A program made the translations under genes and the position numbers. From Alcanivorax nanhaiticus (GTDB lineage Bacteria; Pseudomonadota; Gammaproteobacteria; Pseudomonadales; Alcanivoracaceae), in contig NZ_ARXV01000020.1 of NCBI RefSeq assembly GCF_000756665.1, positions 1-60,389 of the forward strand: DNA of 60,389 nucleotides, written 5' to 3'. The notes beneath the pieces are model-generated. The model had not been told where the DNA came from. It did not search any database and saw only the letters and a list, made by a program, of their open reading frames with translations. Shown here piece after piece: positions 24,867-33,663 of the stretch. Position 1 is the stretch's first letter, and the number at the start of each line of letters is the position of its first letter.

Positions 24867-26390
24867 TCAGTTTGTATTATGCAGGTCAATAATTTCATTA
24901 TCGGCCAAGGCCTGCTTCTTCTCGGAAGAGCCCTTGGCATCATCGTTACGGCGGGCTTCCAGTTCACTCAGATAATCCAGGGTGATGTTGCCGGCCAGAT
25001 ACTCACCATTGAACACGGAACAGTCGAAAGACTCCACATCGGGATTGCCTTCACGACAGGTTTCCACCAGGTCCTCGAGGTCCTGGTAAATCAGCTTGTC
25101 GGCACCAATCAGTTCACAGATCTCGTCCGTGGTCCTGTCATGGGCAATCAATTCCTTTGCTGCAGGCATGTCGATGCCATACACATTGGGAAACTTCACT
25201 GCGGGCGCAGCGGAGGCGAAATACACATTCCGCGCGCCGGCTTCACGGGCCATCTGAATGATTTCATTACAGGTCGTACCGCGCACAATGGAGTCATCCA
25301 CCAGCAGCACATTCTTGCCCTGGAATTCCAGCTCGATGGGATTGAGCTTCTGACGCACGGATTTCTTGCGCTGCTGCTGGCCGGGCATGATAAAGGTCCG
25401 GCCGATATAGCGGTTCTTGATAAATCCTTCCCGGAACTTCACACCCAGATGGTTGGCCATCTGCAATGCGGAGGTGCGGCTGGTATCAGGAATCGGAATC
25501 ACCACATCAATATCGTGATCAGGCCATTCCCGCTCGACTTTTTCGGCAAGCTTTTCGCCCATGCGCAGGCGAGCCTTGTACACGGAAATACCATCGATAA
25601 TGGAATCCGGACGAGCCAGATAAACCTGCTCGAAGATACACGGATGCAGACTCGGTGATTCCGCACACTGGCGAGTACACATCTCCCCTTCGGCAGTAAT
25701 GTAGATCGCCTCACCCGGAGCCAGATCACGAACCAGGTGGAACCCCAGAGAGGACAGAGCAACCGATTCCGAGGCCACCATGTATTCCGGCCCCTGAGGG
25801 GTATCTTTGCGGCCAAAGCAGACCGGCCGAATACCATGAGGATCACGGAAAGCCAGAATGCCGTAACCGGTAATCATCGCCACCACCGCGTAGGCACCTT
25901 CAACGCGTTGATGCACCGCCGCTACAGCATCAAAGATATCGTCAGCTTCGGGCTGAAGCTTGCCGCGGCTTTGCAGCTCATGAGCAAAAACGTTCAACAA
26001 CACTTCCGAATCCGAAGTGGTATTGATGTGTCGCAGATCCGCCCGGAAGATATGCTCTGCCAACTCCTCGGCATTGGTGAGATTACCGTTGTGGGCCAGG
26101 GTAATCCCGTAGGGAGAATTCACATAGAACGGCTGGGCTTCTGCTGAGCTGGAGCTGCCGGCGGTGGGATAACGCACATGGCCAATTCCCATGTTGCCCA
26201 CTAGGCGGCGCATGTGGCGAGTACGGAACACGTCGCGCACCATGCCGTTATCCTTGCGCAGATACAGTCGGTCTCCATCGCAGGTCACGATACCCGCAGC
26301 GTCCTGCCCGCGATGCTGCAGAACGGTCAGCGCATCATAGATGCCCTGATTTACATAGCTATGGCCGACAATGCCCACAATGCCGCACAT
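24867..26390 (-). CDS. purF: Amidophosphoribosyltransferase
   Basis: PurF transfers the amide nitrogen of glutamine to PRPP, giving phosphoribosylamine, the first committed step of purine synthesis. The 507-residue protein starts MCGIVGIVG, so Cys2 becomes the N-terminal nucleophile after Met removal; RYPTAGSSSSAEAQPF and AHNGNLTN of the glutaminase domain follow. The PRPP site is NVLLVDDSIVRGTTC. The start at 26390 is fixed by the Cys2 requirement; the open frame upstream runs over cvpA's 3' end. It lies 11 bp after cvpA, a conserved pairing. Confidence 0.98.
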   Translation of the reverse strand: MCGIVGIVGHSYVNQGIYDALTVLQHRGQDAAGIVTCDGDRLYLRKDNGMVRDVFRTRHMRRLVGNMGIGHVRYPTAGSSSSAEAQPFYVNSPYGITLAHNGNLTNAEELAEHIFRADLRHINTTSDSEVLLNVFAHELQSRGKLQPEADDIFDAVAAVHQRVEGAYAVVAMITGYGILAFRDPHGIRPVCFGRKDTPQGPEYMVASESVALSSLGFHLVRDLAPGEAIYITAEGEMCTRQCAESPSLHPCIFEQVYLARPDSIIDGISVYKARLRMGEKLAEKVEREWPDHDIDVVIPIPDTSRTSALQMANHLGVKFREGFIKNRYIGRTFIMPGQQQRKKSVRQKLNPIELEFQGKNVLLVDDSIVRGTTCNEIIQMAREAGARNVYFASAAPAVKFPNVYGIDMPAAKELIAHDRTTDEICELIGADKLIYQDLEDLVETCREGNPDVESFDCSVFNGEYLAGNITLDYLSELEARRNDDAKGSSEKKQALADNEIIDLHNTN

Positions 26391-26401
26391 GGTTCTTTCC
26401 T

Positions 26402-26899
26402 CTAGCTGCCGCTTACATTCATAACAAAGGCGAGCAAATTCTCGCCCATTTCCCGAGTCCAGGTTTCCATCATCACCAGATGCGGAACTAGACTGGATTC
26501 CTGCCACCACTGATCGGCAGCGAATAACTGGCGACCTAATGCCACCAGCACCACCATAAGCAAAATACCCCGCAGGGCGCCAAATACCATGCCTAGCAGA
26601 CGGTCGGTACTGCTGAGCCCGGTGACCCGGATCAATTCACCCAGCAAATGGCTAATCAGCGCTCCCACTACCAGCGTCAAGGCAAACAGGGAGCCGAAGG
26701 CGACAATAAAACGCAGGCTGGGTGTACTGATCTGGTCTTCAAGGACCAACTCAAAGGCCGGGCTGAAGAGGCGCGCGATGATAAAGGCCGCCACCCAGGT
26801 GAGCAATGAAAAGGCTTCCCGGGTGAAGCCCCGGCGCACACTCAGCAGTGCAGAAATTGCAATAACGATCAGGATGATGCCGTCAGCCAGATTCATCAA
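26402..26899 (-). CDS. cvpA: CvpA family membrane protein
   Basis: A 165-residue inner-membrane protein with four hydrophobic helices (GIILIVIAISALLSV, FSLLTWVAAFIIARLF, FIVAFGSLFALTLVVGALIS and LLGMVFGALRGILLMVVLVA). CvpA is needed for colicin V production in E. coli and is linked to envelope homeostasis. The motif RRGFTREAFSLLTW is typical of the family. Position between dedD and purF is the usual one. Two ATGs (26899 and 26896) are adjacent, and either could be used. Confidence 0.95.
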   Translation of the reverse strand: MMNLADGIILIVIAISALLSVRRGFTREAFSLLTWVAAFIIARLFSPAFELVLEDQISTPSLRFIVAFGSLFALTLVVGALISHLLGELIRVTGLSSTDRLLGMVFGALRGILLMVVLVALGRQLFAADQWWQESSLVPHLVMMETWTREMGENLLAFVMNVSGS

Positions 26900-27034
26900 A
26901 AACGTGCTCTTGCGGGCAATGTGCGCTTGAGTGGATTGCGACAGCCCTTGTGCGATGGCACACAGGGCCCGTGTGAATTCAGACGGCGAAGTTTACCAGA
27001 GGCAGCCAGTCGATGCATGCCTGAAACACCGTGT

Positions 27035-27628
27035 TCAGGGAGCGTAAATCCGCACCAGTCCGTCCAGTTTGAAACGGGAATCGTTCGCAAGCCGCTGGCG
27101 GGTTTGTTCTGCGTCTTCCTTGCGAATTTCAGGGCCTACCATTACCCGATGCAGGAGTTTGCTGTTCTGGGAATCGGTTTCGGTGTAAGCCCGGAATCCG
27201 GCCTCCTTGAGACGTGTTACAAGGTCTGCAGCACTGTCGGCTTTGGTGAAGCTTCCGACCTGTACCACAAAGCCTGCCAGCACGGGATCGGCATCAGCTG
27301 CCAACGGAGGGGTCGGCGGTGTAGTCAGCGTCTCCAGCACGGGTTCCTCATCCAGGAGAACATCCTCTTCCGCTGGCTCGTCTCCCTTTCCCGCTGCGGC
27401 AACCACTGCCTGGCGATCGCGTTCAATACGTTGCGCTGCCGCCTCCTCTACCTCCGTAGCCACCACGGGCTCCACCACCACGGCCTGATAATCCGGTGCG
27501 GCAGGAATCTCCATGTTCAGGGCAGTACGAATTTGTGCCGGGGAGCGAAACACCAGCGGAGACAGCACTGCCGCCAGGATTAGCAGCAACACCACGCCGA
27601 TAATGCGTTGTCGCATCTGTTTATTCAC
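27035..27628 (-). CDS. dedD: SPOR domain protein, DedD-like
   Basis: A bitopic protein with one membrane helix (RIIGVVLLLILAAVLSPLVF), a charged and proline-rich linker, and a C-terminal SPOR domain from about residue 115 (GFVVQVGSFTKADSAADLVT). SPOR domains bind denuded peptidoglycan at the division septum. I chose the GTG at 27628 because it overlaps the folC stop and has AGGAAGG upstream; ATG at 27616 is the alternative. A longer frame up to 27664 lies inside folC. Length 197 residues fits DedD. A 135-bp spacer separates it from cvpA. Confidence 0.9.
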   Translation of the reverse strand: MNKQMRQRIIGVVLLLILAAVLSPLVFRSPAQIRTALNMEIPAAPDYQAVVVEPVVATEVEEAAAQRIERDRQAVVAAAGKGDEPAEEDVLLDEEPVLETLTTPPTPPLAADADPVLAGFVVQVGSFTKADSAADLVTRLKEAGFRAYTETDSQNSKLLHRVMVGPEIRKEDAEQTRQRLANDSRFKLDGLVRIYAP

Positions 27629-28874
27629 TCTGCCCTTCCTCCGCAGCCAGCCATGCTTCAGCAACCGTATAGAACGAACCGAAGACTATCACCTGATCAC
27701 CCGGATTGGCAGCAGACAGCGCACAGCACAGGGCCTGAGCCACCGAGTCAAACTGTTGCTGCCGGGAACCGGTCGGCAGGGCCCCTGCCAATTGCTCAAC
27801 ACTCGCCGCTCGCGCCATCGCCGGTGCACACAGATACCAATTGACATCAGTTGCAGCAAACTCAGCGGCTACCTCGCGTAACGGCTTGTCGGCCATCATG
27901 CCAAACACCAGATGACGCTGACCTGAACAAGTCGGCAGCAAAGCATGAAAGCGCGCAACCGCTGCCAGGTTATGGCCCACATCGAACCAGCAATCGACAC
28001 CTTTAAGCTGACGATACTCACAGCGCCCCATCAACGATAGCGTCGCCACCTGATCTACTGCTGGCTGCGACACCACCACATCAGCAAGTTTCAATGCCTG
28101 ACAGGCCGTGGCCAGATTATCCTTCCCGAGCACCACCGTTTCCGGGCACTGCAATGCACTGCCATCAACAAAACGGAACGCCCGCTCAACGGCAGTCAGT
28201 TCAAATCCCCTTCCTGCCAGCACAGGTTGTGCCCCCAGGTCCTGCACAAGAGACTCAAGATTGGCAGGCCAATCCTGCTCGCCGAAAACCAGCGGGCGGC
28301 CCTGCCGGCCAATGCCACATTTTTCAGCGCAAATGGCTTCCCGGGTATCACCTAACCAATCCTGGTGATCCAGCCCCACCGAGGTCACTACCGCCACATC
28401 CGGGTCGACTACATTGACCGCGTCCAACCGACCGCCCAATCCCACTTCCAGCAAAATCAGATCCGCGTCACTGGCGGCAAACAGCCAGAGCCCGGCAAGG
28501 GTGGTGAATTCAAAATAGGTCAGCGGGGTATCGCCGCGAGCCTGTTCCACCTGCTCGAAAGCCTCACATAGCTGCGCATCGCTGGCGAGGCCATCCGGGA
28601 GCATGATCCGCTCGTTGAAACGTAACAGATGAGGAGAGGTATAAAGGCACACTCGGCGACCGGCATGGCGAGCCAGAGCAGTCATCAAGCGCAGCGTAGA
28701 GCCTTTGCCATTGGTTCCCGCCACAGTGATGACCGGCACCGGCAAAGCGGTAATGCCAAGGGTATCCGCCACGCAACGCAGCCGGTCGAGACCCAATTCG
28801 ATCTCGGCCGGGTGCATGGCTTCAATGCGGTGTAGCCAGGCGGCCAGGGCTGCCGCGTGGTCAGTCTGACTCAT
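27621..28874 (-). CDS. folC: Dihydrofolate synthase / folylpolyglutamate synthase
   Basis: FolC ligates glutamate to dihydropteroate and extends the polyglutamate tail of folates. The 417-residue Mur-ligase-family protein has the P-loop AGTNGKGSTLRLM (about residues 48-60), the family motif SPHLLRFNERI and SVGLDHQDWLGDT in the middle domain, and FDVGHNLAAVARF in the C-terminal domain. It overlaps accD by 14 bp and dedD by 8 bp, so the three genes are one tight unit. Confidence 0.97.
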   Translation of the reverse strand: MSQTDHAAALAAWLHRIEAMHPAEIELGLDRLRCVADTLGITALPVPVITVAGTNGKGSTLRLMTALARHAGRRVCLYTSPHLLRFNERIMLPDGLASDAQLCEAFEQVEQARGDTPLTYFEFTTLAGLWLFAASDADLILLEVGLGGRLDAVNVVDPDVAVVTSVGLDHQDWLGDTREAICAEKCGIGRQGRPLVFGEQDWPANLESLVQDLGAQPVLAGRGFELTAVERAFRFVDGSALQCPETVVLGKDNLATACQALKLADVVVSQPAVDQVATLSLMGRCEYRQLKGVDCWFDVGHNLAAVARFHALLPTCSGQRHLVFGMMADKPLREVAAEFAATDVNWYLCAPAMARAASVEQLAGALPTGSRQQQFDSVAQALCCALSAANPGDQVIVFGSFYTVAEAWLAAEEGQSE

Positions 28875-29745
28875 TCATGTCCAGCGGCCAGGCCAGCATG
28901 TTGGCGAGCACCCGGTGCAGGGTATCGCGCATGTCATGCCGACTGACGATCATATCGATGGCGCCGTGCTCCAGCAGGAATTCACTTCGCTGGAAGCCTT
29001 CAGGTAACTTCTGACGCACGGTCTGCTCGATCACCCGCGGGCCGGCAAAGCCGATCAAGGCGTTCGGCTCAGCCACGTTCACATCACCGAGCATGGCAAG
29101 CGAAGCGGACACTCCGCCGTAGACCGGGTCAGTCAGTACCGAGATAAACGGCAGGCCGGCCTGGCGCATCTTCTCCAGCGCGGCAGAGGTTTTCGCCATC
29201 TGCATCAGCGAGAACAAGGCTTCCTGCATCCGCGCGCCACCACTGGCAGCAAAGCAGATCAGCGGCAGGTTGTGTTCCAGACACACATTCACTGCACGCA
29301 CAAAGCGCTCGCCCACCACCGAGCCCATGGAGCCGCCCATGAAGTTGAACTCAAACGCCACGGCGACCACATCTTCACCCTTGAGCCGCCCCTTCATGGC
29401 GATCAGCGCATCGTTCTCTTCGGTATCTTTTTGTGCCGCAGCGAGACGATCCTTGTACTTTTTGGAGTCCTTGAACTTGAGACGATCCACAGGTGCCAGG
29501 TTGGCACCGATCTCGGTCAGGGAGCCATCATCCAGGAACATCTTGAGACGCTTTCGAGCACCAATACGCATGTGATGATCACACTTGGGGCACACATCCA
29601 GATTACGGTCCAGCTCCGGCTTGTACATGACCCCGTCACAACGCGGACACTTACGCCACAGCCCTTCAGGAATATTGGTCTTTCGGGTTTCCTGGGGGCG
29701 CCTCACGGCGGGCAGGATTTTCTCCAGCCAGTTGCTGCTGCTCAT
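28861..29745 (-). CDS. accD: Acetyl-CoA carboxylase carboxyltransferase subunit beta
   Basis: AccD is the beta half of the carboxyltransferase that moves CO2 from carboxybiotin to acetyl-CoA, giving malonyl-CoA for fatty acid synthesis. The 294-residue protein has the four-cysteine zinc ribbon near the N-terminus (Cys33, Cys36, Cys52, Cys55 in CPRC and CPKC) and the crotonase-like domain with CFAASGGARMQEALFSLMQM and VLTDPVYGGVSASLAMLGD. AccA is not in the window. It lies 10 bp downstream of trpA and overlaps folC. Confidence 0.98.
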   Translation of the reverse strand: MSSSNWLEKILPAVRRPQETRKTNIPEGLWRKCPRCDGVMYKPELDRNLDVCPKCDHHMRIGARKRLKMFLDDGSLTEIGANLAPVDRLKFKDSKKYKDRLAAAQKDTEENDALIAMKGRLKGEDVVAVAFEFNFMGGSMGSVVGERFVRAVNVCLEHNLPLICFAASGGARMQEALFSLMQMAKTSAALEKMRQAGLPFISVLTDPVYGGVSASLAMLGDVNVAEPNALIGFAGPRVIEQTVRQKLPEGFQRSEFLLEHGAIDMIVSRHDMRDTLHRVLANMLAWPLDMNESD

Positions 29746-29755
29746 GCAAAGGTCC

Positions 29756-30559
29756 TTACGTGTCCATGGCGGTGCGCATGGCGGACAGAATGTCGCTGAT
29801 GGCCTGATTGATGGCGGCAGGATCGTTCTGATGCTCCTTCACCTGGTTCACCAGAGCACTACCGACAACGACGCCATCTGCCACTCGACTGACCGCCTGT
29901 GCAGATTCAGCATCTTTGATACCAAAGCCAACGCCAATGGGCAATTTGGCAAGATTGCGAATTGTTTCAACACGCCCTGCCACTTCTTCTACATTCAGGG
30001 TCGCCGAGCCCGTCACCCCTTTCAGGGAAACGTAATACAGATAGCCGGAACCGGCCTCACCAATCAGCTTGATGCGCTCATCGGAGGTCGTAGGCGCCAC
30101 CAGAAAGATCAGATCAAGACCGGCAGCCGCCATCACCGGCTTCACCTCCAGCGCCTCTTCCGGGGGCAGATCCACCAGCAGGACACCATCCACACCGGCT
30201 TCGGCAGCCGCTTTGGCAAAGGTCTCGTAACCCATCACCTCAACCGGGTTGAGGTAGCCCATCAGCACCACAGGCGTGTCGTTATTGGTTTCACGGAACT
30301 GCTTGACCATGGCCAGCACATCACGGGTAGAGGTGCCATGGGCCAAAGCCCGCTCACAGGCCAACTGGATCACCGGGCCATCGGCCATGGGATCGGAAAA
30401 CGGCACCCCCAGCTCAATGATATCGGCACCGGCTTCCACCATGGCATGCATCAGCGGCACCGTAACGTCCTTGCTGGAATCACCAGCGGTCACATAGGGA
30501 ATCAGCGCCTTGCGGTTGTTTTCTGACAGGCGGGCAAAACAGCTTTCAATACGGCTCAT
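29756..30559 (-). CDS. trpA: Tryptophan synthase alpha subunit
   Basis: TrpA cleaves indole-3-glycerol phosphate to indole, which passes to TrpB. The 267-residue TIM barrel has both catalytic acids at the classic positions, Glu49 and Asp60 in IIELGVPFSDPMADGP, and the phosphate site region GSALVNQVKE near the C-terminus. The ATG at 30559 has AAGGAG upstream and starts MSRIESCFARL; the frame extension to 30601 would overlap trpB. The gap to trpB is 13 bp. Confidence 0.98.
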   Translation of the reverse strand: MSRIESCFARLSENNRKALIPYVTAGDSSKDVTVPLMHAMVEAGADIIELGVPFSDPMADGPVIQLACERALAHGTSTRDVLAMVKQFRETNNDTPVVLMGYLNPVEVMGYETFAKAAAEAGVDGVLLVDLPPEEALEVKPVMAAAGLDLIFLVAPTTSDERIKLIGEAGSGYLYYVSLKGVTGSATLNVEEVAGRVETIRNLAKLPIGVGFGIKDAESAQAVSRVADGVVVGSALVNQVKEHQNDPAAINQAISDILSAMRTAMDT

Positions 30560-30572
30560 TAACGATAACTCC

Positions 30573-31784
30573 TTAAAACTCGATACCGTCAATGGCGGCA
30601 ACAGTCAGAATGTCCTTGTCACCACGACCGGACAGGTTCACCACAATGTTCTGTTCCGGGCTCATGGTCTGCGCCAGTTTGCTGGCGTAGGCCAGTGCAT
30701 GGGAAGACTCCAGGGCCGGCATAATGCCTTCCACCTGAGTCAGCTCACGGAAGGCCGCCAAGGCTTCGGTGTCATCTGCAGCCACGTACTGCACCCGACC
30801 GAGGTCCTTCAACCAGGCATGCTCGGGACCAACACCCGGGTAGTCCAGACCGGCAGAGACAGAATGGGTCTCGATGATCTGGCCATTATCGTCTTCCATC
30901 AGGTAGGTGCGGTTGCCGTGCAGCACACCGGGGCGACCGGCAGACAGCGGTGCGGCATGGCGCCCCGTCTCAATGCCGTCACCCGCTGCTTCCACGCCAT
31001 ACATGGCCACAGACTCGTCATTCAGGAACGGGTGGAACAGGCCAATGGCATTGGAACCACCACCGACACAGGCCACCAGCGCGTCTGGCAACTGACCGGC
31101 CTGCTTGAGGCTCTGCTCACGGGCTTCACGGCCGATGATGCACTGGAAGTCACGCACCAGTTGCGGATACGGATGCGGGCCAGCCACGGTGCCAATAATG
31201 TAGAAGGTATCGTCAACATTGGTCACCCAGTCGCGCATGGCTTCATTCATGGCATCCTTGAGTGTCTTTGACCCGGACGTCACCGGAATCACTTCGGCTC
31301 CCAGCAGCTTCATCCGGTACACGTTGAGCTTCTGACGCTCAACATCCTCAGCCCCCATGTAAACCTGACATTTAAGGCCAAGACGGGCGGCCACGGTAGC
31401 TGTCGCCACCCCGTGCTGCCCTGCCCCGGTTTCCGCAATCACACGGGGCTTGCCCATGTGCTTGGCCAGCAATGCCTGACCAATGGTGTTGTTCACCTTG
31501 TGGGCACCGGTATGGTTGAGATCTTCCCGCTTGAGCCAGATCTTGGCACCGCCGAGCTGCTTCGACCATCGCTCTGCCAGATACAGTGGAGACGGACGTC
31601 CCACGTAATGAGCCAGATCATAGTCAAAATCCGCACGGAACTGCGGATCATCCTTGAGACGCTCGTACATGGCTTTCAGATCATCCAGGGCCCCCATCAG
31701 GGTCTCGGATACAAAGCAGCCACCATAAGGGCCAAAATGGCCTCTTGCGTCAGGAAAAGCAGAAAAATCAGGGCGTTCAGACAC
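30573..31784 (-). CDS. trpB: Tryptophan synthase beta subunit
   Basis: TrpB condenses indole with serine to make tryptophan with PLP. The 403-residue protein carries the PLP lysine in HTGAHKVNNTIGQ (Lys96), the phosphate-binding CVGGGSNAIGLF, and the conserved ETGAGQHGVATAT and SAGLDYPGVGPEH segments. It overlaps trpF by 8 bp at its start and precedes trpA by 13 bp, so trpF-trpB-trpA is one operon. Confidence 0.98.
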   Translation of the reverse strand: MSERPDFSAFPDARGHFGPYGGCFVSETLMGALDDLKAMYERLKDDPQFRADFDYDLAHYVGRPSPLYLAERWSKQLGGAKIWLKREDLNHTGAHKVNNTIGQALLAKHMGKPRVIAETGAGQHGVATATVAARLGLKCQVYMGAEDVERQKLNVYRMKLLGAEVIPVTSGSKTLKDAMNEAMRDWVTNVDDTFYIIGTVAGPHPYPQLVRDFQCIIGREAREQSLKQAGQLPDALVACVGGGSNAIGLFHPFLNDESVAMYGVEAAGDGIETGRHAAPLSAGRPGVLHGNRTYLMEDDNGQIIETHSVSAGLDYPGVGPEHAWLKDLGRVQYVAADDTEALAAFRELTQVEGIMPALESSHALAYASKLAQTMSPEQNIVVNLSGRGDKDILTVAAIDGIEF

Positions 31785-32451
31785 CAGCTACTCCTCGTTT
31801 TTTGACACTATTGATAAAGGCGCGAATTTTGGCGGCATCCTTGATACCACCCTGGCGGCCCTGAACCGTATCCAGCTCAACACCACCACTCACATCCACT
31901 GCCCATGGCCGAACCTGTGTCACCGCATCGGCCACATTACCCGGGTGCAGGCCACCGGCCAGCACCAACGGCAGAGACAGATCGTCAGGCAACCTGTCCC
32001 AATTAAACGTTTCGCCGGTTCCACCGGGAATCCCGGGGACATAACTGTCCACCAGCAAACCGGACGCGGCCTGATAGGCACCGGCATATTCATGCAAATC
32101 CACATCATCCTTCATGCGCACAGCCTTGATCCAGGGACGGCCGTAACCCTCACACAGGGCTGGGCTTTCATCGCCATGAAACTGCAGCACATCCAGCGGC
32201 ACAGCGGCCAGCACCTCTTCCACCTCGGACCGAGAGGCATTCACAAATAGCCCTACAGTGCTCACAAAGGGTGGCAAACTGGCACAAATCTCAGCGGCTA
32301 CCCGAGGGCTGACATAGCGAGGGCTGGGAGCATAAAACACCAACCCAATCGCATCGGCTCCCGCTCTGGCGGCCGCGATGGCATCCTCAATGCGGGTAAT
32401 GCCACATATCTTGACCCGGGGAATGGTCAGCTGGGTCTGTTGACGATTCAT
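31777..32451 (-). CDS. trpF: Phosphoribosylanthranilate isomerase
   Basis: TrpF converts phosphoribosylanthranilate to CdRP by an Amadori rearrangement. From the ATG at 32451 the protein has 224 residues; the catalytic cysteine is in RVKICGITR (Cys15) and the C-terminal catalytic aspartate lies in AVDVSGGVE. The ATG at 32454 and a longer frame to 32508 are also open; AGAGG a few bases before 32451 favours the shorter version. It is the first gene of the trpFBA unit. No Trp-rich leader peptide or attenuator is visible in the 90 bp before it. Confidence 0.95.
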   Translation of the reverse strand: MNRQQTQLTIPRVKICGITRIEDAIAAARAGADAIGLVFYAPSPRYVSPRVAAEICASLPPFVSTVGLFVNASRSEVEEVLAAVPLDVLQFHGDESPALCEGYGRPWIKAVRMKDDVDLHEYAGAYQAASGLLVDSYVPGIPGGTGETFNWDRLPDDLSLPLVLAGGLHPGNVADAVTQVRPWAVDVSGGVELDTVQGRQGGIKDAAKIRAFINSVKKRGVAGV

Positions 32452-32508
32452 CATTGCCTCTGAAGACAGTGTGCGATCTTTCTGCGATGGACTCGCAGAC
32501 AGCGCCAT

Positions 32509-32517
32509 AGTGTATCA
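32509..32517 (-). promoter_or_regulatory. Possible extended -10 element for trpFBA
   Basis: On the minus strand TGATACACT (32517-32509) matches the extended -10 form TGnTAnnnT. It lies about 58 bp before the trpF ATG, in the only gap between truA and trpF. No good -35 hexamer is seen. Confidence 0.3.
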
Positions 32518-32540
32518 AATTGACGCGCCTAAAGGGCGTA

Positions 32541-33344
32541 TTATGGCGCCAGGCGATCCGGCAACCACAACGGCCCCAGGGGTTCGCGTGGCAAGCCAAA
32601 GTGCTCCGGGTACTCAATTTCAACCAGGTACAGGCCATAGGGGTGTGCTGTCGCTGCCCCCACCTTGCGATCTCTCGCAGCCAAAACCTCCGCCGCCCAG
32701 GCGGGTGGGCGCTTGCCTGCCCCGATTGTCATCAACACACCCGCCATATTACGCACCATATGCATCAAGAAGGCGTTAGCATGGGCCTCGATGACAATCA
32801 CCTTGCCATGCTCATACAGACGCAGACTGTGCAATGTCTTGTTAGGCGACTTGGCTTGGCAGTGCACACTCCGATAGGAAGTAAAGTCGTGGCTTCCTTC
32901 CAGCAGGGCCGCCGCCTGGCGCATGGCCTCCACATTCAAAGGCCGGTGATTCCAGGTGACCTGATTGCGGTACAGGGCCGGGGGCCGGGAATGATTATAG
33001 ATGACGTAGCGATAGCGTCGGCTGACGGCAGAAAAACGGGCATGAAACTCATCGTCCACAGGCACAGCCCAGCGGATGGTAATGTCATAAGGGAGATTGG
33101 TATTCCCGCCCATGATCCAGCTTTTCATTTCCCGAGGTGCATCAGAATCAAAATGCACCACCTGTCCAGTGCCGTGCACACCGGCATCGGTTCGTCCTGC
33201 GCAAATGACGCTAACGGGATGATTCGCCACCTTGGAAAGCGCCTCCTCCAGGCATTCCTGCACGGTACGCACCCCCGCCTGCTGGGTCTGCCAGCCTCGG
33301 AAATCAGTGCCATCGTACTCAATACCCAAAGCGATTCTTGCCAT
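32541..33344 (-). CDS. truA: tRNA pseudouridine(38-40) synthase
   Basis: TruA makes pseudouridine at positions 38-40 of tRNA anticodon arms. The 267-residue protein has the catalytic aspartate in CAGRTDAGVHG (Asp53) and the family segments ALGIEYDGTDFRGWQ at the N-terminus and AFLMHMVRNMAGVLM near residue 205. It is between fimV and trpF, as in Pseudomonas. A 319-bp non-coding stretch precedes it and presumably contains its promoter. Confidence 0.98.
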   Translation of the reverse strand: MARIALGIEYDGTDFRGWQTQQAGVRTVQECLEEALSKVANHPVSVICAGRTDAGVHGTGQVVHFDSDAPREMKSWIMGGNTNLPYDITIRWAVPVDDEFHARFSAVSRRYRYVIYNHSRPPALYRNQVTWNHRPLNVEAMRQAAALLEGSHDFTSYRSVHCQAKSPNKTLHSLRLYEHGKVIVIEAHANAFLMHMVRNMAGVLMTIGAGKRPPAWAAEVLAARDRKVGAATAHPYGLYLVEIEYPEHFGLPREPLGPLWLPDRLAP

Positions 33345-33663
33345 TAAAACCTCATCAGCGGGAAGGGCCGAGCCTGTCCATCATTCACATCTTTGTTGTT
33401 CCGGCGCGCAATGTAGCCTTGCAGGCACAAAAACGAAAGCGCAGCGGAAATTTAACCACTCCCGAGGGTAGCCGCACCTGAGCAAGAAGCGCCGTCCTGC
33501 AGCAACGATCATCTCGGCGGCCATGGGGTTAACAGCAGGCCACAACAGGGCTTGGCTGCTGGCCTGTGAATAATGGCTCCGCCCACCCCAACCTGATTCC
33601 CTGAACCACAAAAAAGGGCGTTACCGAAGTAACGCCCTTTTTTGTTTCAACGGGGCTCTGGCT
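33345..33663. other. Non-coding stretch between fimV and truA
   Basis: About 319 bp without a credible gene. The fimV terminator occupies the distal end (33609-33645). The rest should hold the truA promoter, but I see no convincing -35/-10 pair. Short open frames here are antisense to nothing and have no family resemblance. Confidence 0.6.
33609..33645 (-). terminator. Intrinsic terminator after fimV
   Basis: Long stem: AAAAAGGGCGTTAC at 33611-33624, loop CGAA, GTAACGCCCTTTTT at 33629-33642. On the minus strand it reads as a GC-rich stem with a TTCG loop followed by six Ts, 20 bp after the fimV stop. The A-run on the other side could make it work in both directions. Confidence 0.92.

Noticed and set aside
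24720..25658. Plus-strand open frame of 312 codons opposite purF
   Set aside because: Shadow of the conserved purF coding sequence; no ribosome site or family resemblance.
32452..32540. Tryptophan attenuator before trpF
   Set aside because: The 89 bp contains no leader peptide with Trp codons and no alternative hairpins.
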